Of a DNA stretch of 64,000 nt, positions 32,126 through 41,157 are shown in pieces; position 1 is the stretch's first letter, and the number at the start of each line of letters is the position of its first letter. Position numbers and translations under genes: made by a program. Source of the stretch: Flavobacterium araucananum (GTDB taxonomy: Bacteria; Bacteroidota; Bacteroidia; Flavobacteriales; Flavobacteriaceae); assembly GCF_002222055.1 (NCBI RefSeq), contig NZ_MUGS01000002.1, positions 391,745-455,744 of the forward strand. The letters are read 5' to 3'. Below the pieces are notes generated by a model. It saw nothing but the letters and a program-made list of their open reading frames with translations, did not search any database and was not told where the DNA came from.

Positions 32126-33535
32126 ATGAATTCAGTACTTCAGAACGATCTTAACGATCTCGAAAATATACTTAATCAGACCAAACAACACGGATTAAGT
32201 TTTTTGAATAATCTCGAAAATATTCCAACTTCAAATAAAAACAGAATTGATCCCACACGGGTTTTAAACGAATTAGGTTTAGGATCATTGGCTGCTTTAG
32301 AGGAGTTTAAAGAACGATTAGCGCCGCTGATGGTTGCTTCGCCGGGACCAAGATATTTAGGATTTGTAACCGGAGGCTCAACTCCGGCTTCGATTGCAGG
32401 CGATTGGCTGGCATCAGTTTATGATCAAAATACGCAAGCGATAAAAACTCAGGGAGGTGTTTCGGCTTTAATTGAGTTTGAAACAATCAATCTGTTATTA
32501 CAATTGTTGAACTTGCCGGAATCTTTTTCAGGTGGTTTTGTAACCGGTGCAACCATGTCTAATTTTACGTGTCTGGGAGTTGCAAGACAATGGTTTGGAG
32601 CACAATCAGGAAAAGACTTTGCAAAAAACGGAATTTCGGAAACAATCAATATTCTGACTGCCACACCACATTCTTCGTCGATAAAAACAATAGCGATGTT
32701 AGGAATTGGAAGTAATAATTACACCACAATCAAAACGATAGAAGGCAATCGTGAAGCAATTGATATCGCTGATCTGGAAAAGAATATCCAGCATCTAAAC
32801 GGGAAACCTTTTATCTTAATTTCAAGTGCGGGAACCGTAAATACAGCAGATTTTGATGATTTTGAAGCTATTTCAAAACTAAAAGAAAAGTACAAATTCT
32901 GGTGGCATATCGATGCTGCTTTTGGTGGTTTTGCTGCTGTTTCAGAAAAGTTCAAACATCTTACAGACGGTTGGGAAGGTGCTGATAGTATTACAATCGA
33001 TTGTCATAAATGGCTCAATGTACCTTATGAAAGTGCTTTTTATTTAATTAAAAAAGAGCATATAAATCATCAGGTAGATACTTTTCAAAATTCGAATGCA
33101 CCTTATCTCGGTAATGCATTAGAGAATTTTAATTACCTGAATGTATTACCGGAAAACTCGCGTCGTTTGCGCGCATTGCCGGTTTGGTTTTCGTTAGTAG
33201 CCTACGGAAAAGAAGGCTATCAGGATATTGTAGAAAATAGTGCAGCACTAGCATTGCATTTTGCGAATGCGCTCATTGAAGATGATAATTTTGAACTTCT
33301 GGCACCAATTCGTCTCAATAATGTTTGTTTTACTTTAAAAGGAGATCACAATCAGGAAAACGTAAGTCAGTTTTTGACGGAGCTAAATGACAGGGGAAAA
33401 GTATTTATGACGCCTACATTTTATGAAGGCCGTAAAGGAATCAGAGCTTCTTTTGTAAATTGGAGAACAACGGAAAATGACGTTAAAATAATTGTCAAAG
33501 AATTAAAAGAAACGATCTCAGATCTCGATTTATAA
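32126..33535 (+). CDS. PLP-dependent group II decarboxylase-like enzyme
   Basis: This 469-residue fold-type I PLP enzyme resembles aromatic-L-amino-acid and glutamate decarboxylases. Seen: PRYLGFVTGGSTPASIAGDW near 75, GFVTGATMSNFTCL near 137, HIDAAFGGF (D263), and the PLP lysine in IDCHKWLNVPYE (K295). The substrate cannot be read; members act on tyrosine, DOPA, glutamate, aspartate or related amino acids. It starts 106 bases after the symporter gene, so an amino-acid uptake and conversion pair is possible. Confidence 0.87.
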   Translation: MNSVLQNDLNDLENILNQTKQHGLSFLNNLENIPTSNKNRIDPTRVLNELGLGSLAALEEFKERLAPLMVASPGPRYLGFVTGGSTPASIAGDWLASVYDQNTQAIKTQGGVSALIEFETINLLLQLLNLPESFSGGFVTGATMSNFTCLGVARQWFGAQSGKDFAKNGISETINILTATPHSSSIKTIAMLGIGSNNYTTIKTIEGNREAIDIADLEKNIQHLNGKPFILISSAGTVNTADFDDFEAISKLKEKYKFWWHIDAAFGGFAAVSEKFKHLTDGWEGADSITIDCHKWLNVPYESAFYLIKKEHINHQVDTFQNSNAPYLGNALENFNYLNVLPENSRRLRALPVWFSLVAYGKEGYQDIVENSAALALHFANALIEDDNFELLAPIRLNNVCFTLKGDHNQENVSQFLTELNDRGKVFMTPTFYEGRKGIRASFVNWRTTENDVKIIVKELKETISDLDL

Positions 33536-33562
33536 TAGTCGTTTTATTATCATTACTGCGCA

Positions 33563-33602
33563 TTAAAAAAAAGAAAGAGCCTGCTAACTACAGACAGGCT
33601 CT
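33563..33602 (-). terminator. Rho-independent terminator for the receptor gene
   Basis: AGAGCCTG (33576-33583) and CAGGCTCT (33595-33602) form a perfect 8-bp stem. On the minus strand it is followed by a T-rich run (complement of 33566-33575), placed about 50 bases after the stop of the gene ending at 33652. Confidence 0.8.
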
Positions 33603-33651
33603 GTTCTATCAAAAAAAAAACAAAAACAAGGGAAACTAAAGATTCAAAATA

Positions 33652-35775
33652 TTAGATTCTATATGTAAAGGCTATTGTTGCAATTTTGTTGTCAAGATCA
33701 TATCTTTTATTGATACTTGTTTGGGCTATAACCGAGTTGATGTGAAAATTATTAGTGTTGAAAATATCAGTAATATTAAATTTGATATTGCCTTTGTTAG
33801 AAAGGACCTGTTTAGAAATTCCGATACTGAAATCAAAAAAAGCAGCTCTCTCATAAATACCAAGATTCGATTTTGATTGATATTGTGCATTTGCTTCGGC
33901 TTTCCAGCTTTTTGTTATCGTAAAGGAATTTTGCACGCTTAAATTCAACGTGACAATCGGGTCGATTTTATCGGTATTGACTGTATTGCCCATAAATTTA
34001 TTTTCGAAAATATTAAAAAGCGTATTTACAGACCACCATTTATAAATTTCGGTTGTATGGGTAATATTAGCACCATAATTATAGGATTTGTCTACATTGA
34101 TTTGCGAGGTTACAGTAGTATTATTGGCAGGATTATAGACATAAACCTCTGTAAAAACATCTTTGGTTTTACTACAATATAGCGAAGCCATAAAAGCACT
34201 TTTCCAGGCATATCCAATTTCTGCTGAATGAGTGATTTCAGGAACCAAATTTGGATTTCCTTGCGAATAGTTAAAAGAATCATCATAAAAACGGAATGGG
34301 TTTAAATCAAACTGGCTTGGTCTGTTGATTCTTTTGCTGTAAGAAGCATGTAGCGAATGATTGCTGTTCAATTCATATTTCATAGAAACACTTGGAAACC
34401 ATTTTAGATAATCGTCTTTATGTGCTTGATTTAAGGTTTTCTGTAAAATGTTTATCGCAGTATATTCAGAGCGTAAACCACCCTGAATGTTCAGGTTTTC
34501 TATTTGATATTTATAGTTGGCATAAGCCGCATAAATTTGTTCCTTGTACTCAAAATGATTGGTCGAATTAAGATCAACGATCCATTGGTTATTTTCATTG
34601 TACTCATACACTGATGGATTATCATTGTTTTTAATGCTGGCTTTAAATCCCCATTCGATCGATTGTTTTTCTTTTAGAGGAATGGTAAAATCAACTTTTC
34701 CGGTAAATACCTTTAATTGCGACGGAATAAAACCGCGTCGGTCATTAATGCTGGCTGGACTGGAAGGATCTGTGTTTTTTGCACTCTGAAACTGATTTGA
34801 TCTGAATTTTGATGTTTCGTATTCAAAATCAAAAGACATATTTTGTCCTTCGGTATTAAATTTATGTACTCCGGAAAAAGCAACCGTATAATCGTTCCAT
34901 TTTTCTTTACTGTCATTGTAGGTCGATGCATCAAATTGTATTTGGTCTAAGGCATTGCGCAACGTGTTTGTACCGTTTGCAATGTTCTCATAACGTCCCA
35001 GTTTTGCATCAAGATATACCTCAAGATTGGTTTTAGGAGAAACCTCATAAGTGGTTCCAATCTTAAAATTGTTCGAAGTAAGCGGTTCGTCAGTTGTCGA
35101 AGTTTGATGATTTGTAGTCAAAATTTGTCCACGTGTAGCATCAGTATATTGATTTTGGTCAAATTTTTTGTGCTCTTCCTCACCTCTAAACGTGTAACTG
35201 TAGTTTCCGTAAACACCAATTTTCTCTTTATTATAACTCAAATTTACACCAGAATTAGTTCTGTTTTTACGGCCTCTGCCATAATTTGTAAAAACCGTTC
35301 CTTTAAGTCCGCCTGTATTTGGTTTCTTTAAAACAATATTAATAATTCCGGCTTTTCCTGTCGCATCATATTTAGACGAAGGATTTGTAATGACTTCTAT
35401 TTGTTTAATATTTGATGAGGTTGTCGATTTTAAATAATTGGCTAATTCCTTTTGCGAAAGCTGCGTTAATTTGCCATTTATCATTACGCCCACACCTTGC
35501 TGCCCGCGAATTGATAACTCTCCATCTTGCGATACGACAACACCTGGAGCGCGGGATAAAACATCCAATGCTGTACCACCTTCAGAAACAATACTGTTTT
35601 CGACGTTAAAAATCAATCGGTCAGATTTTTGAGTATATAAAACCTTCTTTTTTGTAATCACAATTTCATCCAGAACATTTATAGACGTTTCGACAATGCT
35701 GTCCGTTTCTTTTTCTGTTTGTGAATATCCATAGACCGAAAATGCGAGCATAATAGAGGTTATAAAATTCTTCAT
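33652..35775 (-). CDS. Outer-membrane beta-barrel receptor (TonB-dependent-like)
   Basis: This 707-residue protein has a signal peptide ending Y-G-Y-S-Q, then a plug domain (LDEIVITKKK, ALDVLSRAPGVVVSQDGELSIRG split as A-L-D-V-L-x-x-x-P-G-V and I-R-G, and the P-S-S-K-Y-D-A-T-G-K-A-G-I-I-N-I motif near 131-146), then a long barrel. It lacks an N-terminal carboxypeptidase-like domain. It belongs to the outer-membrane beta-barrel family near TonB-dependent receptors; the ligand is unknown. A terminator lies just downstream. Confidence 0.87.
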   Translation of the reverse strand: MKNFITSIMLAFSVYGYSQTEKETDSIVETSINVLDEIVITKKKVLYTQKSDRLIFNVENSIVSEGGTALDVLSRAPGVVVSQDGELSIRGQQGVGVMINGKLTQLSQKELANYLKSTTSSNIKQIEVITNPSSKYDATGKAGIINIVLKKPNTGGLKGTVFTNYGRGRKNRTNSGVNLSYNKEKIGVYGNYSYTFRGEEEHKKFDQNQYTDATRGQILTTNHQTSTTDEPLTSNNFKIGTTYEVSPKTNLEVYLDAKLGRYENIANGTNTLRNALDQIQFDASTYNDSKEKWNDYTVAFSGVHKFNTEGQNMSFDFEYETSKFRSNQFQSAKNTDPSSPASINDRRGFIPSQLKVFTGKVDFTIPLKEKQSIEWGFKASIKNNDNPSVYEYNENNQWIVDLNSTNHFEYKEQIYAAYANYKYQIENLNIQGGLRSEYTAINILQKTLNQAHKDDYLKWFPSVSMKYELNSNHSLHASYSKRINRPSQFDLNPFRFYDDSFNYSQGNPNLVPEITHSAEIGYAWKSAFMASLYCSKTKDVFTEVYVYNPANNTTVTSQINVDKSYNYGANITHTTEIYKWWSVNTLFNIFENKFMGNTVNTDKIDPIVTLNLSVQNSFTITKSWKAEANAQYQSKSNLGIYERAAFFDFSIGISKQVLSNKGNIKFNITDIFNTNNFHINSVIAQTSINKRYDLDNKIATIAFTYRI

Positions 35776-36197
35776 GATTTTTGGATTGTTTTTTTGGGAA
35801 TGAGTTTTAATCTAATTTGTAAAGAAGATATTCGTGACTTGCTTGTTTTAAAAGCGCTTTTTTATTTTAAAACGATCTGTTCTAGTTTATCAATAAGAGT
35901 CTCTCGAAAATGCAAAAGGCGATTGAGCAGTCTGGAAAATAGAATTTTGATAAGGTTGAAGGCAAACAACATTTGTATCGTTTTTGAGTTTCAGTTTTCA
36001 AATATAACACTATTTATATCAAGTCTAAATAAAAATAGTTAAAATTTGTAATCAAATAGGATAACAAATTGATAATTAGTCCTTCGCAATTTGTTCATTA
36101 TCCGGAAATTTTAAAGCAAAAAGGGAACTTTGCAATAAGTGCTTCTAAAAAAAAGATTTTATCGCATAAAAAATGGCGGGATAATAGCGTTAAGTAA
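35776..36197. other. Gap upstream of the receptor gene
   Basis: This AT-rich region has no supported gene. On the minus strand a TATATTTG element (CAAATATA on plus, 35999-36006) could be a -7 box, giving the receptor a leader of about 220 bases. A dyad GTTTTAAAA/TTTTAAAAC lies around 35847-35875. An AT-rich 36-codon minus-strand ORF in the leader has no clear bias. Confidence 0.3.
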
Positions 36198-36235
36198 AAA
36201 AAGCCAATTTGTTTTAGAGAACAAATTGGCTTTTT
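36198..36235 (-). terminator. Bidirectional terminator after gldA
   Basis: AAAAAGCCAATTTGTT and AACAAATTGGCTTTTT (36198-36213 and 36220-36235) are perfect complements around a 6-base loop. It lies 31 bases beyond the gldA stop and ends in a T tract on both strands. Confidence 0.88.
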
Positions 36236-36265
36236 ATCGGTAAAGTGAGGCTGTAAAGGGAGAAC

Positions 36266-37162
36266 TTATTTGGTAATTTCTCTAAAAACAGCTTCGAGGT
36301 TTTTATTTTTCTGATTGAGTTGTAATGTTTTTAAGCCATTTTCGTTGGCAAAATCAAAAATAGCCGGACGCATATCTTTTTCTGCAACAAAAGTTAGCTC
36401 CCAGGTCATATCATGAATGTTTTTATAAGAGGTAATATTTTCGAGCTTTGCTAAAAGTTGTTCTTCGATCTGATAATCAAATTCGACTTCGATTACTTGT
36501 TCTGTATCGGCAGAGATTAATTTGTCCAGTTTTTTGTCGGCAACAATTTGTCCTTTGTCAATAATAATGACACGATCACAAATGGCTTCTACTTCCTGCA
36601 TAATGTGCGTCGATAAAAATACCGTTTTATCTTTGCCTACATTTTTAATAACATTACGTATTTCCATTAACTGGTTAGGATCTAGTCCTGTAGTAGGTTC
36701 GTCCAGAATAATAACATCAGGATTATGCAGTAAAGCATTGGCGAGACCCACACGCTGGCGATATCCTTTAGACAGTTGTCCTATTTTTTTATGACTTTCA
36801 GGTGTCAGTCCTGTCAGTTGAATAACTTCTTCGATTCGTGATTTTTCGATTTTATAAACATCGGCATTAAAAGCCAAATACTCACGAACATACAAATCCA
36901 AATACAACGGATTATGCTCCGGTAAGTATCCAATAGAACGTTGAACTGCTTTTGTGTTTGTCATGACATCGTGACCATTTACAACGGCTGAGCCACTATC
37001 TGCCAATAAATATGTGGTCAAAATTTTCATTAAAGTAGATTTTCCTGCGCCGTTTGGACCAAGAAATCCAACAATTTCTCCTTTTTCTATAGAGAATGAA
37101 ATTGAATTTAGTGCTTTTTGAGTTCCGTAACTTTTTGATATGTTGTTTACTTCTATCGACAT
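36266..37162 (-). CDS. gldA: Gliding-associated ABC transporter ATPase GldA
   Basis: This 298-residue ABC ATPase has Walker A GPNGAGKST near 35, the signature L-S-K-G-Y-R-Q-R near 134, Walker B VIILDEPTTGLDP near 152, and the switch His in STHIMQEV near 186. Length and the text GYLPEHNPLYLDLYV fit GldA, needed with GldF and GldG for gliding motility in Flavobacterium. GldF and GldG are not adjacent, as in F. johnsoniae, where gldA is separate. A general ABC-2 transporter ATPase is the alternative. Confidence 0.85.
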   Translation of the reverse strand: MSIEVNNISKSYGTQKALNSISFSIEKGEIVGFLGPNGAGKSTLMKILTTYLLADSGSAVVNGHDVMTNTKAVQRSIGYLPEHNPLYLDLYVREYLAFNADVYKIEKSRIEEVIQLTGLTPESHKKIGQLSKGYRQRVGLANALLHNPDVIILDEPTTGLDPNQLMEIRNVIKNVGKDKTVFLSTHIMQEVEAICDRVIIIDKGQIVADKKLDKLISADTEQVIEVEFDYQIEEQLLAKLENITSYKNIHDMTWELTFVAEKDMRPAIFDFANENGLKTLQLNQKNKNLEAVFREITK

Positions 37163-37307
37163 GACTATTTATTTGCTACAAAAGTAAACAGAAATAAGCT
37201 CGATTACTACATTTTTATCTTTTAAAGAAATCATAAAAAAATCACAAAGCCCAACAGCTACGGCATCGTTATTGTTAAAGGAGTATTAATTAAAAAAATA
37301 ATTTATA

Positions 37308-37889
37308 ATGAAAAAAATTTTACTTATTCTGGCTTTAGCTATGTTTAGCTTTGCAAATGCACAAAAAGGATCAATCTTAGTTGGTGGTAACATCGGGTTT
37401 ACTTCTGAGAAATCAGAATATCAATTTGGTGAAGCAAAAACAAATTCTTTTAGCTTTTCTCCTAAAGTTGGTTACCAATTTACTGACAACTGGACTGTTG
37501 GGGGTGAATTTACAGTAGCTTCATCTAATGATGACAACGGAGCTAGAGAAATTAAAGATAACAACTTCAAATTAGGAGCATTCGTTCGTTATTCTATGCC
37601 ATTAAGCCAAACTTTCTCTATTTTTGCTGATATGGGTGCTGGTTTTCAAAATGCTAAAACAAAACAATACGGTCCTGGAAATGCTTTCGCAAAATCTAAA
37701 GCAGATGGTATGTATGTAGGTGTTACTCCAGCTCTTTTTATCAACATGAAAAAAGGTTTTGGTCTTAACTTTAGTATTGGTGGTTTAGGATATGAGACAC
37801 TTAGTTATGATAACAACGGTGCTGATTACAGTAAATTCTACTTCAATTTTGGACAAACATTTAACATTGGAATTTCTAAAAATTTCTAA
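37308..37889 (+). CDS. Small outer-membrane beta-barrel protein
   Basis: This encodes 193 residues with a cleavable signal peptide (MKKILLILALAMFSFANAQ). Alternating strands follow with aromatic residues at their ends and the GYQFTDNWTVGGEFTV pattern common to OmpW/OmpX-like 8-strand barrels of Bacteroidetes. The last residues, F-N-I-G-I-S-K-N-F, give the terminal aromatic. Codons are richer in preferred forms than in neighbours, so it is probably abundant. A strong terminator follows. Function unknown. Confidence 0.85.
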   Translation: MKKILLILALAMFSFANAQKGSILVGGNIGFTSEKSEYQFGEAKTNSFSFSPKVGYQFTDNWTVGGEFTVASSNDDNGAREIKDNNFKLGAFVRYSMPLSQTFSIFADMGAGFQNAKTKQYGPGNAFAKSKADGMYVGVTPALFINMKKGFGLNFSIGGLGYETLSYDNNGADYSKFYFNFGQTFNIGISKNF

Positions 37890-37914
37890 TCTTAAATTAT
37901 ATATTCAATTTCAG

Positions 37915-37945
37915 AAAGCATCAGCCCCGGCTGATGCTTTTTTTG
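37915..37945 (+). terminator. Rho-independent terminator
   Basis: AAAGCATCAGC (37915-37925), loop CCCG, GCTGATGCTTT (37930-37940), then further Ts. It closes the beta-barrel gene. Confidence 0.9.
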
Positions 37946-37994
37946 TTTTTAGTATAAACAGTTCTTCTGAAAAGCTGTAGGATCTGATTTTTGA

Positions 37995-38618
37995 TTAATG
38001 AACCTCAACCTCAAAAATTTCTGTATAAGTAATAGAAGTTTTTTCTTTATCATTAAATTCATAATTAAGAACTGCTTCGATAGTATTAATTCCCTTTTTG
38101 GTTAATACTTCTTTTACATCAATACCTATCTTAGACGTTTTTTTTACTATTCGTTTTACTTTTGTGTCATCTACGTCTGTATTTTCAATCTTAAAATTAC
38201 GTTTAGCATTAGGTACATTGGCTATTAAGTAGTGATATTTTAAGGTGTCTCCAACTTTAAGATATTGCTTGACATCTTGTTTAAGTCGCCTTTTTCTTGA
38301 TATTTGATTTTGATATGTTTCGATTAACGGATACCCTTTAAAATTTTCTACATTTCCCTTTTCATCAAAAAGAACAGTAAAAGCTTGTATACCTAAATCA
38401 TCGTATGATGTATAGCGCATAATTTTTCCGGATGGAAAATTTTCAATCTTTTCTTCAATGCCTTCATTTTTAATAACAGATTCAAACACTTCTTTTTTTT
38501 GTTTTACATCAGAAGAATATTCTTTTGATGTATAAACTTTTTCATCCTTAAAATAAAAAACCACGGCTATCAAGCCAAGTATGACAGTGGACAATATAAT
38601 TATATATTTATTTTTCAT
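37995..38618 (-). CDS. YwqK/MORN-like paralogue 3 (putative immunity protein, shortened)
   Basis: This 207-residue protein has an N-terminal membrane anchor (YIIILSTVILGLIAVVFYF) and an extracytoplasmic domain whose second half (Y-L-K-V-G-D-T-L-K, N-A-K-R, and a C-terminus ending E-V-H) closely matches the two upstream neighbours. Compared with them it lacks about 40-60 residues of the middle MORN_2-like region (G-N-F-V-N-G-x-x-x-G-x-S-I). It is last in the tandem cluster beginning at 40998. The immunity role is inferred from context. Confidence 0.6.
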   Translation of the reverse strand: MKNKYIIILSTVILGLIAVVFYFKDEKVYTSKEYSSDVKQKKEVFESVIKNEGIEEKIENFPSGKIMRYTSYDDLGIQAFTVLFDEKGNVENFKGYPLIETYQNQISRKRRLKQDVKQYLKVGDTLKYHYLIANVPNAKRNFKIENTDVDDTKVKRIVKKTSKIGIDVKEVLTKKGINTIEAVLNYEFNDKEKTSITYTEIFEVEVH

Positions 38619-38686
38619 AATTTCATTTTTTTTTTGTGGAGAACTATAAATGTCTCTATTAGTTGATACTGATTATGCAATATTGA

Positions 38687-39465
38687 TTAATGAACCTGAA
38701 TCTTAAAAGAAGTCGCATCATTAATAACTGTTTTTTCTTTATCGTCAAATTCATATTTAACGGTTGCTATTATTGTATTAATTCCTTTTGTTGTTAATAC
38801 TTCTTCTATATCAAAACTTATTTGAGATGTTTTTTTTAATGTTGATTTAACTTTTGTATAATCTGAATCCATATTTTTTATCCTAATGTCGCGTTTGGCA
38901 TTTGGGATATACGCTATTAAATATTGATGTTTTAATGTGTCTCCTACTTTAAGATATTGATTTATTTTTGTTTTAGATTTTTCTTTGTTTGCAATTTTAG
39001 ATTGATAAACTTCCATTATTGGATAGCCTTTATAGTTTTCTACATTTCCTTTTTCATCAAAATCAATGATAAAAGCTGAGATGCCTAAATCATCATAAAT
39101 CATGTATCTCATATCCTTGCCATTTGGATGATAATAAAAACTTTCTTCTAAGATTTTACTGGTCTTTCTATAATGTACTGATTCGATAGTACCGTTATCA
39201 TAGTAAAAAATACTTTCACCTTTTATCTGTCCATTAACAAAATTACCTTCATAGGTTTTATTTCCTTTTTCATTATAATTAATAAATTTTCCGTGAAAAA
39301 TTGTATCCCCATCTTTTATTATATATTCTAGTGTTGTAGTCTCTTTTGTTTCGGCATCATATTCTTTTAAAACATGTACTTTTCCATACATAAAATAAAA
39401 AAACCGAATACCCAACTAAGTACTATAATAGTTAATAGTACTATTATTTTGTGTTTTCTATTCAT
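38687..39465 (-). pseudogene. YwqK/MORN-like paralogue 2, frameshifted near its start
   Basis: The ATG at 39465 opens M-N-R-K-H-K-I-I-V-L-L-T-I-I-V-L, a membrane anchor like those of its neighbours, but the frame ends soon. The rest (F-Y-F-M-Y-G-K-V-H-V-L-K-E-Y onward to 38687) lies in another frame. One extra base in the A7 tract at 39397-39403 (T on the coding strand) would join them. The body holds MORN_2-like repeats: G-K-F-I-N-Y-N-E-K-G-N-K, E-G-N-F-V-N-G, and Y-Y-D-N-G. It could be a slippage-switched gene, a pseudogene, or a sequence error. Confidence 0.65.
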
Positions 39466-39503
39466 TGTTATAAATCGTTTCGTTTTTTGTCCTGGCCTTT
39501 AGG

Positions 39504-40286
39504 TTAATGAACCTCAACCTTAAAAGAAATGGTATCATTAATAACTGTTTTTTCTTTATCGTTAAATTCATATTTAACAACAGCTCTGATCTTATTAATT
39601 CCTTTTCTTATTAATACTTCTTTTACTTCAAGACCAGTTTGAGACGTTTTTTTGAATGTTCGTTTAACTTTTGTGTTATCCACATTTAAGTTTTCTATTT
39701 TAAGGCTACGTTTGGCATTTGGGATATTTGCTATTATATATTGCTGTTTTAATGTATCTCCTATTTTAAGGTATTGCTCAATTTTTGTTTTAAATCTTTT
39801 TTTGTTTACAATTCTATATTGATATGTTTCCATTACTGGATAACCTTCATAATTAACAATATTTCCTTCTTTATCAAAACGAGAAATAAAAGCTGACAAG
39901 CCAAAATAGTCATATAATGTGTATTGCATTACCTTTCCTGATGGATGATTTTCTATAATTTCCTCCAGAATTTTACTGCTTTTCCGATAAAATATCGATT
40001 CTATTATACCATTGTCAAAATAATAAATGCTTTTTCCGTTTGGTTCTCCATTCACAAAATTCCCTTCAGCTATTTTGTTTCCTTCTCTATTGTAACGAAC
40101 AAATTTGCCATTTAGAAGAGTATCTCCATTTTTAATGACGTATTCATATTCTGAAGCTTTTTTTCTGTTTGGATAATACTCATGTAAAACATATATTTTT
40201 TCAGTCCTAGACCAGAGGTAGAGCACTACAATTCCTAATAGTATTGCAAAAAATAAAATTGTCAATATTTTATTTTTTTTTGTCAT
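39504..40286 (-). CDS. YwqK/MORN-like paralogue 1 (putative immunity protein)
   Basis: This encodes 260 residues from ATG 40286, chosen over 40331 because it starts right at the membrane anchor (KKNKILTILFFAILLGIV), like its paralogues. MORN_2-like repeats follow: G-K-F-V-R-Y-N-R-E-G-N-K-I-A-E-G-N-F-V-N-G-E-P-N-G-K-S-I-Y-Y. Then a unique domain ends V-E-V-H. The start overlaps the toxin-like gene by 17 bases, implying coupled expression. YwqK-family proteins are known partners of polymorphic toxins in Bacillus; the role here is inference. Confidence 0.65.
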   Translation of the reverse strand: MTKKNKILTILFFAILLGIVVLYLWSRTEKIYVLHEYYPNRKKASEYEYVIKNGDTLLNGKFVRYNREGNKIAEGNFVNGEPNGKSIYYFDNGIIESIFYRKSSKILEEIIENHPSGKVMQYTLYDYFGLSAFISRFDKEGNIVNYEGYPVMETYQYRIVNKKRFKTKIEQYLKIGDTLKQQYIIANIPNAKRSLKIENLNVDNTKVKRTFKKTSQTGLEVKEVLIRKGINKIRAVVKYEFNDKEKTVINDTISFKVEVH

Positions 40287-40998
40287 TGTGTATTTTAACC
40301 TCTGTTCTAATTTCTTTTCCACTTTTGTCATACCAAGTTGTTCTTATATTTTTATTAGATTTAGTACTATTTGCATTATTTTCTTTGGCTTTTTGTTTGT
40401 CTAAAGTTTCTTTCATAGCCTTCCCACCATCTACACCATTATCAACTGCGTTTGTAAAATCATCAACTTTGTTTTCTTGTGTTGGTTTTCCTCCGTTTGT
40501 TCCTTTTCCTTTTGGGGTAGGGTTTTTTATTTCGAATGCAAATATCATAAGGAGGGCTTCAAGTGCACCTCCAAAATCAATCCAGGTTACATTTCTTCCG
40601 CCTTTGGGCAATGCGCCGGGGTTTTGATAGTTTCCTGCGTCAGACATTGCAATTCCGTCACTAAAAAAGGAGGGTTTCTTTTTATTAAAATCGTAAAGAA
40701 CTTCTCCGTTATAGGTTATTAGTCTGGTTTCTCCATCTAATAATATTCGGCTATTATTAGCAAAAGTTTTGCCCCAGGTATGTCCTAAATTAGAATAATT
40801 GCAAATCTCAGCCTTTCCGTCAAGCCACTTTATTTCTCCTGTTATTTTATTTCTGTACCAATCAAATGGGGTTCGCCCATAGCAATCTGCCAAGCGCAAT
40901 AAATCATTGTTGTAAGCGGCATAAGAGGAGTACTGTCCGAGATCTCCTTTTGTCTTAAAATTATCAAAAATGTCGAAGTTATCAAAGTTATTATACAT
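40270..40998 (-). CDS. Orphan polymorphic-toxin-like C-terminal cassette
   Basis: This 242-residue protein has no signal peptide and no delivery domain. It contains D-W-Y-R-N-K-I-T-G-E-I-K-W-L-D-G-K-A-E then Y-S-N-L-G-H-T-W-G, a pattern that often precedes the toxin end in Rhs-type and related Bacteroidetes polymorphic toxins. The C-terminal third is Lys/Asn-rich and ends T-E-V-K-I-H-N-D-K-K-K; no catalytic domain is recognised. It may be a displaced toxin tip left after recombination, or a free effector. Immunity-like genes follow immediately. Confidence 0.5.
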   Translation of the reverse strand: MYNNFDNFDIFDNFKTKGDLGQYSSYAAYNNDLLRLADCYGRTPFDWYRNKITGEIKWLDGKAEICNYSNLGHTWGKTFANNSRILLDGETRLITYNGEVLYDFNKKKPSFFSDGIAMSDAGNYQNPGALPKGGRNVTWIDFGGALEALLMIFAFEIKNPTPKGKGTNGGKPTQENKVDDFTNAVDNGVDGGKAMKETLDKQKAKENNANSTKSNKNIRTTWYDKSGKEIRTEVKIHNDKKK

Positions 40999-41008
40999 AA
41001 TAAACAGT

Positions 41009-41049
41009 GTATCAATGTAAGTTATTACTTATTTTAATAACAATGATAC
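41009..41049. promoter_or_regulatory. Nested dyad upstream of the toxin-like gene
   Basis: GTATCA (41009-41014) pairs with TGATAC (41044-41049), and inside them GTTATTA (41021-41027) pairs with TAATAAC (41035-41041). It lies 10-50 bases upstream of the ATG at 40998 on the minus strand and could be an operator or RNA hairpin. Confidence 0.35.
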
Positions 41050-41100
41050 ATATAAATTATCTTACTTAAAAGACAACTTAGAACATTAACATAATTGTTT

Positions 41101-41138
41101 AAACCAAAAAAGAGACTCGAAAGTCTCTTTTTTGGTTT
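41101..41138. terminator. Perfect 17-bp bidirectional terminator
   Basis: AAACCAAAAAAGAGACT (41101-41117), loop CGAA, AGTCTCTTTTTTGGTTT (41122-41138). It lies 20 bases past the stop of the XRE gene on the minus strand and separates it from the toxin-like cluster. Confidence 0.9.
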
Positions 41139-41157
41139 AATATATATCTTATAATAG

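Noticed and set aside
35776..36042. ORFs in the gap before the receptor gene on either strand
   Set aside because: Codon content is that of random AT-rich DNA, with no family resemblance and no matching start region.
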